From assembly GCA_963575745.1 (NCBI GenBank), contig CAUYUJ010019616.1, forward strand, positions 187,801 to 251,800: DNA of 64,000 bases. The letters run 5' to 3'. Source of the DNA: Prorocentrum cordatum (Eukaryota; Sar; Dinophyceae; Prorocentrales; Prorocentraceae). The first letter of the stretch is position 1; every line of letters begins with the position of its first letter. This document shows, piece after piece, positions 42,837-53,335 of this stretch. The position numbers and the translations under genes were made by a program. Under the pieces are notes generated by a model. The model saw only the letters and a program-made list of their open reading frames with translations. It had not been told where the DNA came from and did not search any database.

Positions 42837-43005
42837 AAAGATCGTCGCGCGTCGCTCGCCGCGGCCTGGGCCAGATGGGCTCCGTTCTCCCGGGCGGCCG
42901 CGCGGGGGTGCGAAGAGGGCCGCGCGTCGCGCACCTGCGGGGCGCACTGCGGACGCGCGCTGCGCGACGTTGGGTCCCGGGGGGGCCGCCAGAGGCCGAG
43001 GCTCG

Positions 43006-43197
43006 GTATCGTTTTTACCCGATCCCCCCGTAGTCCCATCCCCCATGCCCTCGGAGACCCCCGCCAGATGACCCCCCCAGTTGGGGATACACCCTGCGAG
43101 ACCCGAGGGGAGTGACCTGTATCCCCATCTGGGGGGGCAAATCGGCCAGTGGGGCCCAGGCCACGCCGCTGGGGATGGGGATCGGTTGAACGATACT
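43006..43197. mobile_element. Family K element, copy 2
   Basis: TATCGTTTTTACCCGATCCC at the left is inverse to GGGGATCGGTTGAACGATAC at the right. The core has CCCAGTTGGGGATACACCCT and ATCCCCATCTGGGGGG. Confidence 0.75.
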
Positions 43198-43209
43198 CAG
43201 AGACATCGG

Positions 43210-43230
43210 ACGTAGCCGTGTTGGCTCAAG
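43210..43230 (+). other. Relic of the dinoflagellate spliced leader
   Basis: 18 of 21 positions match the conserved dinoflagellate spliced-leader 3' part, with the terminal TTGGCTCAAG intact (CGTAGCCGTG then TTGGCTCAAG). Genomic spliced-leader relics mark cDNAs of trans-spliced mRNAs that were re-integrated. No clear coding sequence follows within 300 bp, so the retroposed gene, if any, has decayed. Confidence 0.6.
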
Positions 43231-43387
43231 TTCCAGGTTCGAGCAAGCCCAAGCTTAGCCAGCGACTAGTCTCCAGCGAGTGCAGCAGGAGGGCAGCATC
43301 GATCCCCCCTATTACTCCAGTCAGTGCGCTCCAACAGAGACCGCTCTGGGCCCACAGGGGGAGGAGGAGGAGCAGAAGGAGGAGGCC

Positions 43388-43490
43388 GCTCCTTAGTCCA
43401 GGTCGGGGAGCCTATTCGTGGCGGAGGCTCGCCGTGGTCAGGTAAAAGCTCCTTCGTTCCTTGCCTGGAGTTCCCTGTGGCAGCGCGTCG
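43388..43490. repeat. Dispersed family J, copy 3
   Basis: GTCCAGGTCGGGGAGCCTAT then TCGTGGCGGAGGCTCGCCGT and GGTCAG; compare 13752-13830. A GTTCCTTGCC motif follows, as in copy 2. Confidence 0.6.
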
Positions 43491-44283
43491 GCTGCATCGC
43501 TGGTATCGTTGGGAGGCGGCCCGGGTCTGAGTCCGCAGCGTTCCACGTGGCAGACAGGCTCCTGCCTCCCTCCCCTCCTCCACCCACCTACTTGTCTTTC
43601 TCCTTCCCCGCCTCCTCCTCCTCCCTGGGCCTCCTTCCTCCTCATCCTCTTCATCCTCCCCCTCCTCATCCTCCATATGCTCCTCCACTGGTGGGGATCC
43701 CAGAGAATCGGCCAGTATGGCGGGATGATGCCAACTCCGTTCAAGATCGGTCCCAGGAACCCCACCAGGGCTTCGTTTGGTGCAATGCTTCACCCCAGAT
43801 CCGCTCTCCAAGGGCCTTGGGCACGAAAGCGGCCCCCGGGGGCTGGAAACGGCAAGCAGTTGCCCCAAACCCAGAGCTTCGAGCTTGCCCGCCCTTCTTG
43901 CTCGCTGGAACCAGTGCTGGGCCACCTCTGACCCCCAACCGACTCCAAAGGAGAAAAGTATGCATCGTTGCTATCGTTGTGATCGTTGTCGCTGTTATCG
44001 CTGTCTTCGCTTTTCGAAGACCGCCACACGTTGCCGCCTCTGCAAACATCCGCGCCGGACATCGGCCAGCATCCAGGGCCGCGGAGGGGGCGCTTCCTTC
44101 CGCGGGGCTCAAGCCCCGGCGGCGGATTTGGGTCCCAATTCTTTGGCGTTGTGCAGTGGGGGGGGAAGAAAATAGAACTAACAAAGATCTCGACGGTGGT
44201 GTTATTTTGAATTATCAGAGTGAGGGGACCGAACGGTCATTCATTGTCCCTGGGAGCGTGGCTAAAGTGGGGATCCGAGGTGA

Positions 44284-44323
44284 GGATTATGCTTGTTGCG
44301 CTGTGTTTGTTGCTGTTGTGTTG

Positions 44324-44355
<32 letters not shown>

Positions 44356-44472
44356 GTTGTTGTTGTTTTTGTTGTTGTTGTTGTTGTTATTGTTGTTTCT
44401 TGTTGTTGTTTCCTGTTGTTGTTGTTGTTGTTGTTGTTGGTGTTGTTGGTGTTGTTGTTGTTGTTGTTGTTG
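44284..44472. repeat. (TTG)n array
   Basis: TTG trinucleotides with GGT interruptions, ending where the first copy of the 768-bp duplication begins. Confidence 0.95.
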
Positions 44473-46195
44473 TTGTTGAACATTATTTATTCTAAAGAAT
44501 AATTATTGTTGGGCCCCCTGGTGCGCGCCCCCCCTGCGCCGCCTAGGCCGCAGCTACATTTTCATCATTTTCGTGAGGAAGCCTCAGAAAAGAGGGTGTG
44601 TACAGGATCCGGTTGTTTTGTTGTAATCCGCTTTCCCTTGCAAAAAACAATAGAAAATGACATTTCTTGTTCTAATATAATCAAATTTCAAGAATCCCTT
44701 GCAAAAAATAAGGTAAAGTGGACATTCGCGCGCGCAAGACGAAATCCTTCCAAAACCTTAGTGTTCGCAGCGATTTTAACATAAAAACATCAAAAAACCA
44801 ATGGTTTTTCAACAAAAAATTCAAAATCTCATCCCGCGCGCTCTTGCGGATTTCTGAGGAAACCCAATATTTTTTCAACATTTCTGTCAAACGGGCTCTT
44901 GCGAGCAACTTTTTCACGAACTTCTGCAACAACGGTTGCGCACCTGCCAGGGCCATCATCCCTGTCAAATAATACCATGCGGGACACATTCGTTTTTTCT
45001 TCGCGCGCGCACGCCGTCGTCGTCGGCCGCGGGGCCCTGAATAGTAGCCACGGTCGTCCGCATGCCACGAAGTGAAGTGTCCGAACGTCATAGGGCGGGA
45101 AGCTGGGTGTGGGTGGTGGCGAAGAGTCGTTTGGAAATTTGGTAGAGCTTGAACCGGCCCCCCCACAAAGTGGGGGTATTGCCCGCCTCCTATGAAAACC
45201 CTGGCACTGGTGAGAACGGAGTGTCCCCAGTCTTAAATGATTGTTGAACATTATTAATTCTAAAGAATAATTATTGTTGGGACCCCTGGTGCACGGCCCC
45301 CCTGCGCCGCCTAGGCCGCAGCTACATTTTCATCATTTTCGTGAGGAAGCCTCAGGTAATTCGATGTGATCAAGATCCGGTTGTTTTGTTGTAATCCGCT
45401 TTCCCTTGCAAAAAACACTATAAAATGACATTTCTTGTTCTAATATAATCAAATTTCAAGAATCCCTTGCAAAAAATAAGGTAAAGTGGACATTCGCGCG
45501 CGCAAGACGAAATCCTTCCAAAAGCTTAGTGTTCGGAGCGATTTTAACATAAAAACATCAAAAAACCAATGGTTTTTCAACAAAAAAATGTCAAAATCTC
45601 ATCCCGCGCGCTCTTGCGGATTCGTAGGAAACCCAACACTTTTTAAACATTTCTGTCAAACGGGCTTTTGCGAGCAACTTTTTCGAACTTCTGCGACAAC
45701 GGTTGCGCACCTGCCAGGGCCATCATCCCTGTCAAATAATACCATGCGGGACACATTCGTTTTTTGCGCGCGCACGCCGAAATCTCCAAAAACCATTGGG
45801 TCCTCGAAAAACACCTGCACGTCTTCCCTTGCGAGTACGTATCATGTGTATCATGTGTATCATGTACCATATGCATCATATGCAACAGATGTTCTGTGGA
45901 AGGCTTAACAACTTCTGTGGGTTAACAAGGCTTAACAACTTCTGTGGGTGTACGAACGTAGGCTTAACAACTTCTGTGGGTGTGTACTCCACGCCAGTGT
46001 AGTAGCCACGGTCGTCCGCAGGCCACGAAGTGAAGTGTCCGAACGTCATAGGGCGGGAAGCTGGGTGTGGGTGGTGGCGAAGAGTCGTGTGGATATTTGG
46101 TAGAGCTTGCACTGCCCCCCCACAAAGTGGGGGTATTGGCTGGCGTCGCATGAAAACCCTGGCACTGGTGAGAACACTGAGCGTTCGGGTAAAGT
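44473..46195. repeat. AT-rich tandem duplication, unit ~768 bp
   Basis: Copy 1 is 44473-45240, copy 2 is 45241-46195. They share TTGTTGAACATTATT.ATTC, CGCCGCCTAGGCCGCAGCTA, CGTGAGGAAGCCTCAG, AATCCTTCCAAAA.CTTAGT, GTCCGAACGTCATAGGGCGG and AAACCCTGGCACTGGTGAGA at corresponding places. Copy 2 has about 200 bp of different sequence inserted or replaced between about 45775 and 46000 (TTAACAACTTCTGTGGGT repeats, TCATGTGTATCATG repeats). GC is clearly lower than around it, and each copy adjoins a (TTG)n run. I find no protein or RNA signature. Confidence 0.85.
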
Positions 46196-46196
46196 G

Positions 46197-46239
<43 letters not shown>

Positions 46240-46380
46240 CTTATTGTTGTTGTTGTTTCTTATTGTTGTTGTTGGTGGTGTTGTTGTTGTTGTGTTTGTT
46301 TGTTTGTTTGTTTGACTGATTGTTTGTTTGTTGTATTGCTTGTTTGTTTGTTTGTTTGTTTGTGTGTTTGTTTGTTGTCG
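46196..46380. repeat. (TTG)n and (TTTG)n array
   Basis: Follows copy 2 of the tandem duplication directly. Confidence 0.95.
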
Positions 46381-46385
46381 TCATC

Positions 46386-46592
46386 CCACCCGCGACCCAC
46401 CCCGCGACCCACCACGCGACCCACCCCGCGACCCACCCCGCGACCCACCCCGCGACCCACCCGCGACCCAACCCGCGACCCACCCGCGGCCCACCCCGCG
46501 ACCCACCCGCGACGCATCCGCGACCCACCCGCGACCCAACAGCGACACCAGCGACACATTTGCGACCCACCCGCGGCCCACCCTCGACCTAC
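46386..46592. repeat. CGACCCACCC tandem minisatellite
   Basis: 10-13-bp units CGACCCACCCCG / CGACCCACCCG head to tail. Open frames (RDPPRDPP, GRGWVAG) are repeat translations. Confidence 0.93.
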
Positions 46593-47400
46593 CCACATTG
46601 GTTTAACGAAAAATCGGCGCCTGCGGCGGGCTCATTGTATGATTTGTGAAACGTCGGCGCCTGCGACGGGCTTCTCCAGAGTCTCGCAGACTGCCGACGT
46701 CCCCAAAGCCCCCTCACTCTTATCCGCATCTGCGGGGTGCTACGTATTTTCAGTCCCTGGGGCCCTAACTGGCCTCAGGACTGGCACAAAAACGACTCAG
46801 GATGACAAGCGAGTCCCAGGGACTGGCTCGAGACTTCTGGGGGTCGACGGTATGAACGAAATCATGACGTCGGCGGGGGTCTGGGCTCGAGGACCGAAGG
46901 AGTTGCCACCTCTTGCTCGATGTGGAAGGCGGCGGAAGGTCGGCGGAGACTGGTGGAAGTAAACCGGGGACGGCGCCGCCGGCTGGAGGCGGGTGGAAGT
47001 CGGCGGAAGCAGGAGTAGGCCTCCCAAGAGGTGGCAAGGTTTCTGGGTTCACGGTGTCCAGACCCCGCCCACTGAGCGACGAAGGAAAACGGGTTCGTCT
47101 TCACCGACGCTGGCTCGTGAGCTGCCCACGTCAGGTCGCTCGTCAGCGCCCTCGTTTCCACTGTGGCGTGCCGCTCTGGCGGCCTGCGTAAGTCGCCGCG
47201 TAAGGTCGTGATGCTATCTTGCGTCAGACCCCTTTCTTCTCGTCGCTCAAGTTGGGGGGTGACGTCCCGTGCGCCTCTCGCGCGCCGTAGGGGCCCTCGA
47301 GGGGCCCCCTGGGGCCTGGAAGGGGCACGGAGGGGGCACGTCTCGCCCCCCCCCCGCCCTCCATGAAGCAACGCCCAGCGAGGAGCAGCCGCGGCAGCTC
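46593..47400. other. No gene; family-D-like hairpin inside
   Basis: About 46750-46895 has the family-D core (CCTGGGGCCCTAACTGGCCT, AAAACGACTCAGGATG) and a hairpin GGTCGACGGTATGAACGAAA then TCATGACGTCGGCGGGGGTC. Nothing else recognised. Confidence 0.45.
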
Positions 47401-47401
47401 T

Positions 47402-47640
47402 CGCCGCACCCTCCTCCTCCTCCTCCTCCTCCTCCTCCTCCTCCTCCTCCTCCTCCTCCTCCTCCTCCTCCTCCTCCTCCTCCCTCCTCCCTCCTCCTCC
47501 TCCCTCCTCCTCCTCCCTCCTCTCCTCCTCCTCCTCCTCCTCCTCCCTCCTCCCTCCTCCCTCCTCCTCCTCCTCCCTCCTCCTCCTCCTCCTCCTCCTC
47601 CTCCTCCTCCTCCTCCTCCTCCTCCTCCTCCTCCTCCTCG
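47402..47640 (+). repeat. (CCT)n polypyrimidine tract, 240 bp
   Basis: Longest CTC/CCT run in the window. It is followed by an exon-like frame (ELVVSPLRDLRRAFLG at about 47683-47730) that I could not assign. Confidence 0.95.
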
Positions 47641-47767
47641 GGCGGAGAGGCGGACGGCAGGCGGACCCCCGCGGCCCCCGCAAGAGCTGGTGGTCAGCCC
47701 CCTGCGGGACCTCCGTCGGGCTTTCCTGGGCCCGGGGGCGGGGATCGAGCGGAGACGCGCAGGCATC

Positions 47768-47903
47768 ACAACTCAGAGGTCAGCGCGGATTTCTCGGATC
47801 GGTGCTGGGGCCCCCCTACTAGCGGCGCCTCCGGCGCCGCCCCTGGCGCGCTCCGCGCGCCAGCGCCGACCCGAGAAGTCCGTGCGGACCTCCGAGTTGT
47901 TAG
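47768..47903. mobile_element. MITE-3, copy 1
   Basis: Left ACAACTCAGAGGTCAGCGCG then GATTTCTCGGATCGG; the reverse complement of the right is ACAACTCGGAGGTCCGCACG then GACTTCTCGGGTCGG. TIRs of about 40 bp around a short CG-rich core. Confidence 0.85.
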
Positions 47904-48296
47904 GTTTATGTCCCTGCTCGTTCCCCCAGTTGGGGCGACCTTGGGGTCCTCGTGGGCCGTCTTGGAGTGTCGGGAGCCAGAAGAGGCGTCAGCGCTGACC
48001 CGGTTCAAAGATAGCCAGGACATCCCTGACGCTGGCCCTTTGGGCGGCCTCTTGCAGCCCTCTTGGGTTGTCTCGGGGGCTTCTGAGCGGGCGAGGAGCG
48101 GCATGCCCGCGAAGAGCTATTTACATGTTCTGACCCGCCTCCTCCTGTCCCGCCCCTCCGGTCTTCCCGCCCTCGCGTGCCCTAATTCCCTTCGGTGCGC
48201 CCCGCCGTTTGCTCGACCGACGCCAGCTCGCCCGCGTCCGCGGGCGCGAGTCGCGCGGGCGAGCAGCCCCCCCTTGCAGTCGGAGGGCACCAACTA
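47904..48296. other. Satellite remnant; no gene
   Basis: 47935-48085 is a diverged stretch of the G-rich satellite (GGGCCGTCTTGGAG, GGCGGCCTCTTGCAGCCCTC). No gene. Confidence 0.5.
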
Positions 48297-48431
48297 TACA
48301 CCTACACCGATCCAGCCCAGGCCGATCCTGGGCCCAGGATCGGTGCATATGCATCCTGCCCATGGCAGGAGGGCGTATACGCCGATCCTGGGCCCAGGTT
48401 GATCCTGGCCAGGATCGGTGTTGGTGTGAAC
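48297..48431. mobile_element. Nested palindromic element, copy 2
   Basis: Same arrangement as 40376-40506: ACACCGATCCAGCCCAGGCC at the left, GGCCAGGATCGGTGTTGGTG at the right, inner CAGGATCGGTGCATATGCAT / GTATACGCCGATCCTGGGC. Confidence 0.8.
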
Positions 48432-48716
48432 TAAATTTCCAGTTGGGGGGGGGGTCGGGAAACATCGAGAAAACACATATGGAACCCGTACCCCCCCAAC
48501 CCGAAATTCGGGTCTTCGGGTTGGGTTGGGGTGGCCTGGTAGGTAGTCAGGGCAGCCCCCCCCTACTGCAGTGCCCTCGGGGGGGGCAGCCCGAAGGCGC
48601 CCCGCCCCTTCCGAAGCTGCCCCCGCGGGGGCCCTTCGAAGGCCCCGCTGGCCTTCGCGGTCGGAGCGCCGCCGCCCCCTCCACGGGCATGCCCTCGTTG
48701 CGGGTGCCCATACCCT

Positions 48717-48892
48717 CCCTCCTCCTCCTCCTCCTCCTCTCCTCCTCCTCCTCCTCCTCCTCCTCCTCCTCCTCTCCTCCTCCTCCTCCTCCTCCTCCTC
48801 CTCCTCCTCCCTCCTCCTCCTCCTCCTCCTCCCTCCCTCCTCCTCCTCCTCCTCCTCCTCCTCCTCCTCCTCCTCCTCCTCCTCCTCCTCGT
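48717..48892 (+). repeat. (CCT)n polypyrimidine tract
   Basis: About 175 bp of CTC repeats with occasional CTCTCC breaks. Confidence 0.95.
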
Positions 48893-48950
48893 TTGCGGCC
48901 TCGTGGGGCCCTGGCCTGGCCCCGCGACGGTCAGAAAACGATCCGGGATA

Positions 48951-49121
48951 TGACACAGAGACCCTGCGGAAAGGGTTGAGGCTTCCAGGGGCCGCGTATT
49001 GACAAAATCAGGGCGTCGCAGGTCTGGTTCTCCCATGACACAGAGACCCTGCGGAAAGGGTTGAGACTTCCAGGGGCCGCGTATAGACAAAATCAGGGCG
49101 TCGCAGGTCTGGTTCCCCCGC
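48951..49121. repeat. 85-bp tandem duplication
   Basis: TGACACAGAGACCCTGCGGA ... GTCGCAGGTCTGGTT at 48951-49035 and again at 49036-49120 with three or four differences; a recent duplication. Confidence 0.92.
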
Positions 49122-49329
49122 ACAGTCGAGTTTGACTAGTAGGTCGACCCTGCCAAATCAAGGGTGCTCTTGTGTCCTGTCTGTAAGCGACCCATGGCCT
49201 CTACATTCCCAGTGCAATGTGACCCTCGGAAGTGTCTTGAGGGCTTGGGCACACTTGTCGTCCAGGCCGTGGGTAGCCGTAGAGTGCGTCAGGGGTGTGC
49301 CGAAATCTAGGCCATTAAGCCTTTTGAGG

Positions 49330-50709
49330 TAGCTGTCTTTTCTTGTTTTGCCGATCGGCGCGGAATGGGAAAGAGTATGCATCGATTGCAAGATGGAGCT
49401 GAGGGAGGAGGAGTGGGAAGATTGGAGCGATGAAGAAAGGGCGCTACATGGAGGAGACAAGTATATTACGAGAGAGCCGGTCTGCCGAGAACAAAAGAGG
49501 AAGGCGAAAGGAGCAACGTGGGCAGTCCATGCACTAGGAGAGATCACTGGCAGAGGAAGGAGGCCCAAATCACAAGTCTCGCACGTAAAAACCAAGATCG
49601 CCGTAGAGAAGTCGAATGAGATGGCAAAAGCGCTGCTGGATATGATAGAATTGAAGGGAGAGAATGACGGAGGCTCTTCGCTGCGCAGAAGAATACGACA
49701 GCCGACTCAACAAGTACATGGCCATGGACGTCAATGGCGAAGATGCGCTGGAAGTGGCAAAACAAGAGCTGGAAGAAAACGGGAAAGAGATGCACGAGAT
49801 GGGCGACTACAACACGGCAAAGGACAAGGGAGAGAAGCCACCAGAGTATCTCAAGGCGCTGGCCTTCGTAGACAAGTGGAGCGACAACATGCACGAGGGG
49901 CACTGGATGGGACGAACAGAGGGAGAGGAGCTTGCTCGTGCGGGCCCGCCTTCTCGAACAAGCTGTGGTGGAGAGGCCCCAGTCCCAACTCGAGGAGTGA
50001 CGAGTGGCACTTTTAGTGCAAGGTGGACTGGTTGCTGTTGGTGAAGGCGCAGGAGAGTCACCCAGAGGACGTGCTCTTGAAGGAATGGGTGGACAAGATG
50101 AAGAAAACTTTCGGAGCAGACTGCGAAGCATGGCCAACGATCGGGTGCGGGAACAAGTTCTTGTCGTTCAAGAGCGGGTCATCGATGGTGGTGGACCTCA
50201 AGATGGGGCCCGCATGGCAAGCGTTAGTTGCGGAAAGAAGGCCGCAGCAACTTGACGACGACATCAAGGAGTGCCATTACGAGTTCTTCGACGCGGCCAG
50301 GAAGATGCGCCCAGAGGGGCTATCCAAGCTGGTCTCATTGTCTCTCCCGATGACGCACAAGATCGAAGGTTGCGACCTCATCGCAAGGATCAATGGGAGG
50401 AGGGCCTTCACTGTGCAGAGCTGGTGCGAGCTGGCGCAGATGATTGCGAGGTATGACGAAGAGAACCTCAACAAAGTAATGACGGCTGCCATCAAGGAAA
50501 TGAACGACGAGGACAACATGGACCCAGAGGAAGTGAAGAGGCTGAGGGAACGCCAGCAGCTACGAGACAGCACCCAGACCATGCTGGATGGCACCGGGAT
50601 CTTCGCGGAAAGGTTCTGCTACCCCACGTCGGAGGAGACGACCGCGGCCAGCTCATCCAGCGGCCACCAGTCAGCGCGCCCACTGGAGCCTGCTGATATG
50701 CCAAGATGA
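49330..50709 (+). pseudogene. Frameshifted unknown protein gene
   Basis: The compositionally distinct (A- and G-richer codons) coding-like stretch uses frames 1, 2, 1. Part one is IGAEWERVCIDCKMELREEE, a Cys-containing start reminiscent of a C..C zinc knuckle, up to MAKALLDMIELKGEND. After a shift near 49660 come TEALRCAEEYDSRLNKYMAM and EVAKQELEENGKEMHEMGDY. After a shift near 49940 and a TAG at 50014 the frame runs DWLLLVKAQESHPEDVLLKE, TFGADCEAWPTIGCGNKFLS, FTVQSWCELAQMIARYDEEN and stops at 50707-50709. Continuity of protein-like sequence across the shifts argues for a decayed gene, perhaps a processed copy. A weak upstream frame (49164-49300, LCPVCKRPMASTFPVQC) may be its 5' part. Family not recognised. 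Confidence 0.55.
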
Positions 50710-51650
50710 GGCATTCGCGAGATTTCTCGGGGAGTTACTCAAGGCAAGATGCGAACTGGCCGTGCCCGCAGACAGTCAGGAGGAGCATTAGCGAGGTTTC
50801 TCGGAGTGCAACTCAGGACAGACCAGATGGGCAAAACAGAGCGCCTGCGTCGCCATCGTAGTGGGACGTATTTTTCGGAGTGTGTTCTCCTCATACACAG
50901 GGCTTACCTATTTCCGCGACTGCCAGTAAGCTCTACCGCGTATACACTCCGAAGGGGGAACCTTGGGCTACTTCAACAGGGCACCAGAGTACACCTGTGA
51001 CAATACATGGAACATCTCTCGGCGCGACCGAGAAGTGAGCTGAGCGAGAGAGGGGGGCACGGACTTCAAAGTGTAGAGTTGCATCCCCCCAGGAACAGCT
51101 TGGGGTCTCGGGCCTTCCGTCTCTCCCCCCGCTCCTCCTTTCGAGGTCGCGCCGTCGTTTCCTCCTCCCCTTGGCTCGGGCGCCCCGCTAAGCCCGAGCG
51201 CCCCCTCCTTTTGGGCACGCGGAATGGTGCAGCAGCCGCCCTCCCCGCACTGACCCGAATGGGCTCGTGATGCAAGGTAGCCAGCCTGTCTTACGTGGCC
51301 ACCGCGGAGCTCGGTCCTTGAGCTACGGGGCATACCCCCTGGCGGCCCCAGTGAGAAGGCAGGGCTGTAGCACAACAGGTCGCAGGGGATTTTGGCACTA
51401 GCGCGTAGGTCGTCTGAGTAGGTGCTTTGACGCCATATCCCCGTATGCGGACGTCCTTGTCCCTAGTCCTCCTCCCCTGCCCCCTCCTGCTCGACTGCGC
51501 GTCTTCGGGTTCCATTGTTCCATTGAGTGAAGTCTGAGCATGATGTTTCGCCATGCCGCCGCGGCGACCTCGAGGCCAACCTGAGGTTTTGTCGAGCTGC
51601 CAAGCTGACCACCGGCGCCAACAACTAAGACATTACCAGCTACCACCAGC
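50710..51650. other. No gene; small hairpin
   Basis: 50868-50955 contains TTCGGAGTGTGTTCTCC mirrored by CGTATACACTCCGAA, a short TIR pair. Two related GAGATTTCTCGGGGAG / GAGGTTTCTCGGAGTG segments lie at 50718 and 50790. No gene seen. Confidence 0.45.
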
Positions 51651-51654
51651 TACG

Positions 51655-51760
51655 CGCGTTCCTCCACCACCTCCTCCTCCTCTTCCTCCTCCCCCCTCCT
51701 CCTCCTCTTCCTCCTCCTCCTCCTCCTCCTCCTCCTCCTCCTCCTCCTCCCCATTCCTTC
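51655..51760 (+). repeat. (CCT)n polypyrimidine tract
   Basis: CTC/CCT repeats. The downstream 51810-51900 frame (CHQLVQYADQLLARTMRAAG) looks mildly exon-like but is unassigned. Confidence 0.92.
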
Positions 51761-51899
51761 TCATTATCCTCGTCCTCCCCCTTTCCCTCCTCCTCCACCT
51801 CTCTTCTCCTATTGCCCAGGAACGGGCGGTCCAGTGTCACCAGCTGGTCCAATACGCTGACCAACTCCTGGCCAGGACAATGAGAGCTGCTGGGCCCAG

Positions 51900-52716
51900 C
51901 CTATCGTCTGCCACCCGCCGTGAGGGGGGGCTTCGGACGGGGCGACAAATCATCCTTCGGCTCTCCGGCGATATTACGCTTCCGGAGGGCACTTGCGACC
52001 TTGTCTGGTTTCCCAAAGGTGATTTCAGGTGCGTAAGGTGCCTGATGACTGGCAACTCTGTCCAGACCCTGAAAGCCAGCCCGTGTAAGCCAGGCGCGGG
52101 CCACTGCGTTTGGACGGTTGGCCCGCTTGTGTTCGGAAGTGTTTGCGGTGCCCACAGTGACCACGACGCCCAGAAGTTCGGTCAAGATTTCCACGGAAAC
52201 TGCCCGCGTGGGTCTGTGGCCTAGGACCGCCTGCGTAAGGTGTGGCGTGGCCGTCACCCACGCAGTGGAACCAAGTTTTTGGGTGCGGGAAGGTGCCTGA
52301 GACCTATCCCTTTTGGCCCATTCGCCCTCGACCACGAATTTGAGGACCTTGAAGTCCTACCCCTGTCGGAGGACGAGGATGTTGCCTAGGCGTACTTTGG
52401 TCCAGGGACCGTTCCCGTTTTAGTTTTGCGTTTTTCCCTGACGGAGGCATTCTGCCCCTCTTCTGGCCTGCCCCCCCCCCCCTCCTGGGAGGTGTCCGTC
52501 GTCCCTTGATCGCGGCTTCCGCGCGAGGCCGCTGGCTGCCAGTCTCTCTGACTGCGTCCCCCCTCTGGCCCCGCCCTCACAACACCATCTTTCTTCTCCC
52601 TGTCGCACCCCCAGACGTGTCGGTAGGGCGAGCCGAGCAGTTGGTTCGAGACATATGGCCCCGAGGCGTAGACGCGTCGTTAGGCACATATGGCCCCGAG
52701 GCGCGTACGGATGGCG
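51900..52716. other. No gene recognised
   Basis: 52050-52290 has GGCAACTCTGTCCAGACC and CGTAAGGTG motifs without clear structure. Open frames are short or mutually overlapping. Confidence 0.4.
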
Positions 52717-52840
52717 GCTCTTGTTTTAAAGGTGGTTCTTGCCCAACGCCGCGCCGCATCGTCGTTAAACCTTGCAGCGATGTCAAGGATGGAGTGTGCT
52801 CATTTTCAAAATGTGGTTCTCGCCGTGGCGCCGCGCACAT
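52717..52840 (-). repeat. ~82-bp repeat in reverse orientation
   Basis: GGTTCTTGCCCAACGCCGCG at 52740 and TTTTCAAAATGTGGTTCTCG then CCGTGGCGCCGCGCAC at 52801 are reverse complements of the unit at 16079-16276. Confidence 0.65.
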
Positions 52841-53124
52841 TGGCTGTGGACGTTGTCAACATGTCAAGGGTTCGTACGGTTCAAGTCCTCGGAAATTTGT
52901 TGTGGCACGATTGACGGCCGCCAACACGTGCCAGTCATGTTTACTCGCGGCACGGAAGTCCCAGGGAATGTGTTTTTTGGCACGATTGAGGATTGTCAGC
53001 CGTGTGTGTTTCAACGGGGAAGCTCCCGCCATGGCAAAAAGATGAATTGCAGGGACCTGTAAAGAGTGAGCTTAGGGGAGGGTTTATCGCAACATCGTTG
53101 ATGCGCCTTTGGTTTGCACAGGTC

Positions 53125-53160
53125 CTCCTCCTCCTCCTCCTCCTCCTCCTCCTCGTTCCT
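53125..53160 (+). repeat. Short (CCT)n tract before an exon
   Basis: TCCTCC run ending 18 bp before the AG that precedes exon 53178, i.e. in the position of a polypyrimidine tract. Confidence 0.85.
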
Positions 53161-53177
53161 CCTCCCTCCCTGCCGAG

Positions 53178-53333
53178 GCCGTGTCCGAGCACCTGAGCGG
53201 GGCTCCTGGGGCGCTGCGGCAGTTCTCGCCGCAGGCGGTCAGCAACGCGCTCCTGGGCTTCGGGCAGCTGCGCTTCCGCCACGAAGGCGCGCCTCCACCC
53301 AAGAGCAGTGCGGCTATGCAAGGCGCGGAGTGA
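53178..53333 (+). CDS. Octotricopeptide-like repeat exon
   Basis: Begins after CCCTCCCTGCCGAG. It reads AVSEHLSGAPGALRQFSPQ, AVSNALLGFGQLRFRHEG, then APPPKSSA and is open to a TGA at 53331; the real exon may end soon after RFRHEG. The motif FSPQAVSNAL..FGQLRFRH is nearly the same as VSNVLWATGRLRFRHDG at 40606, so the two exons encode related helical repeats. The proposed role (organelle RNA binding) is inferred from family resemblance only. Confidence 0.55.
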   Translation, partial: AVSEHLSGAPGALRQFSPQAVSNALLGFGQLRFRHEGAPPPKSSAAMQGAE

Positions 53334-53335
53334 AA

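Noticed and set aside
44262-44483. Asn-rich or Cys/Val-rich small proteins
   Set aside because: Translations of the (TTG)n array.
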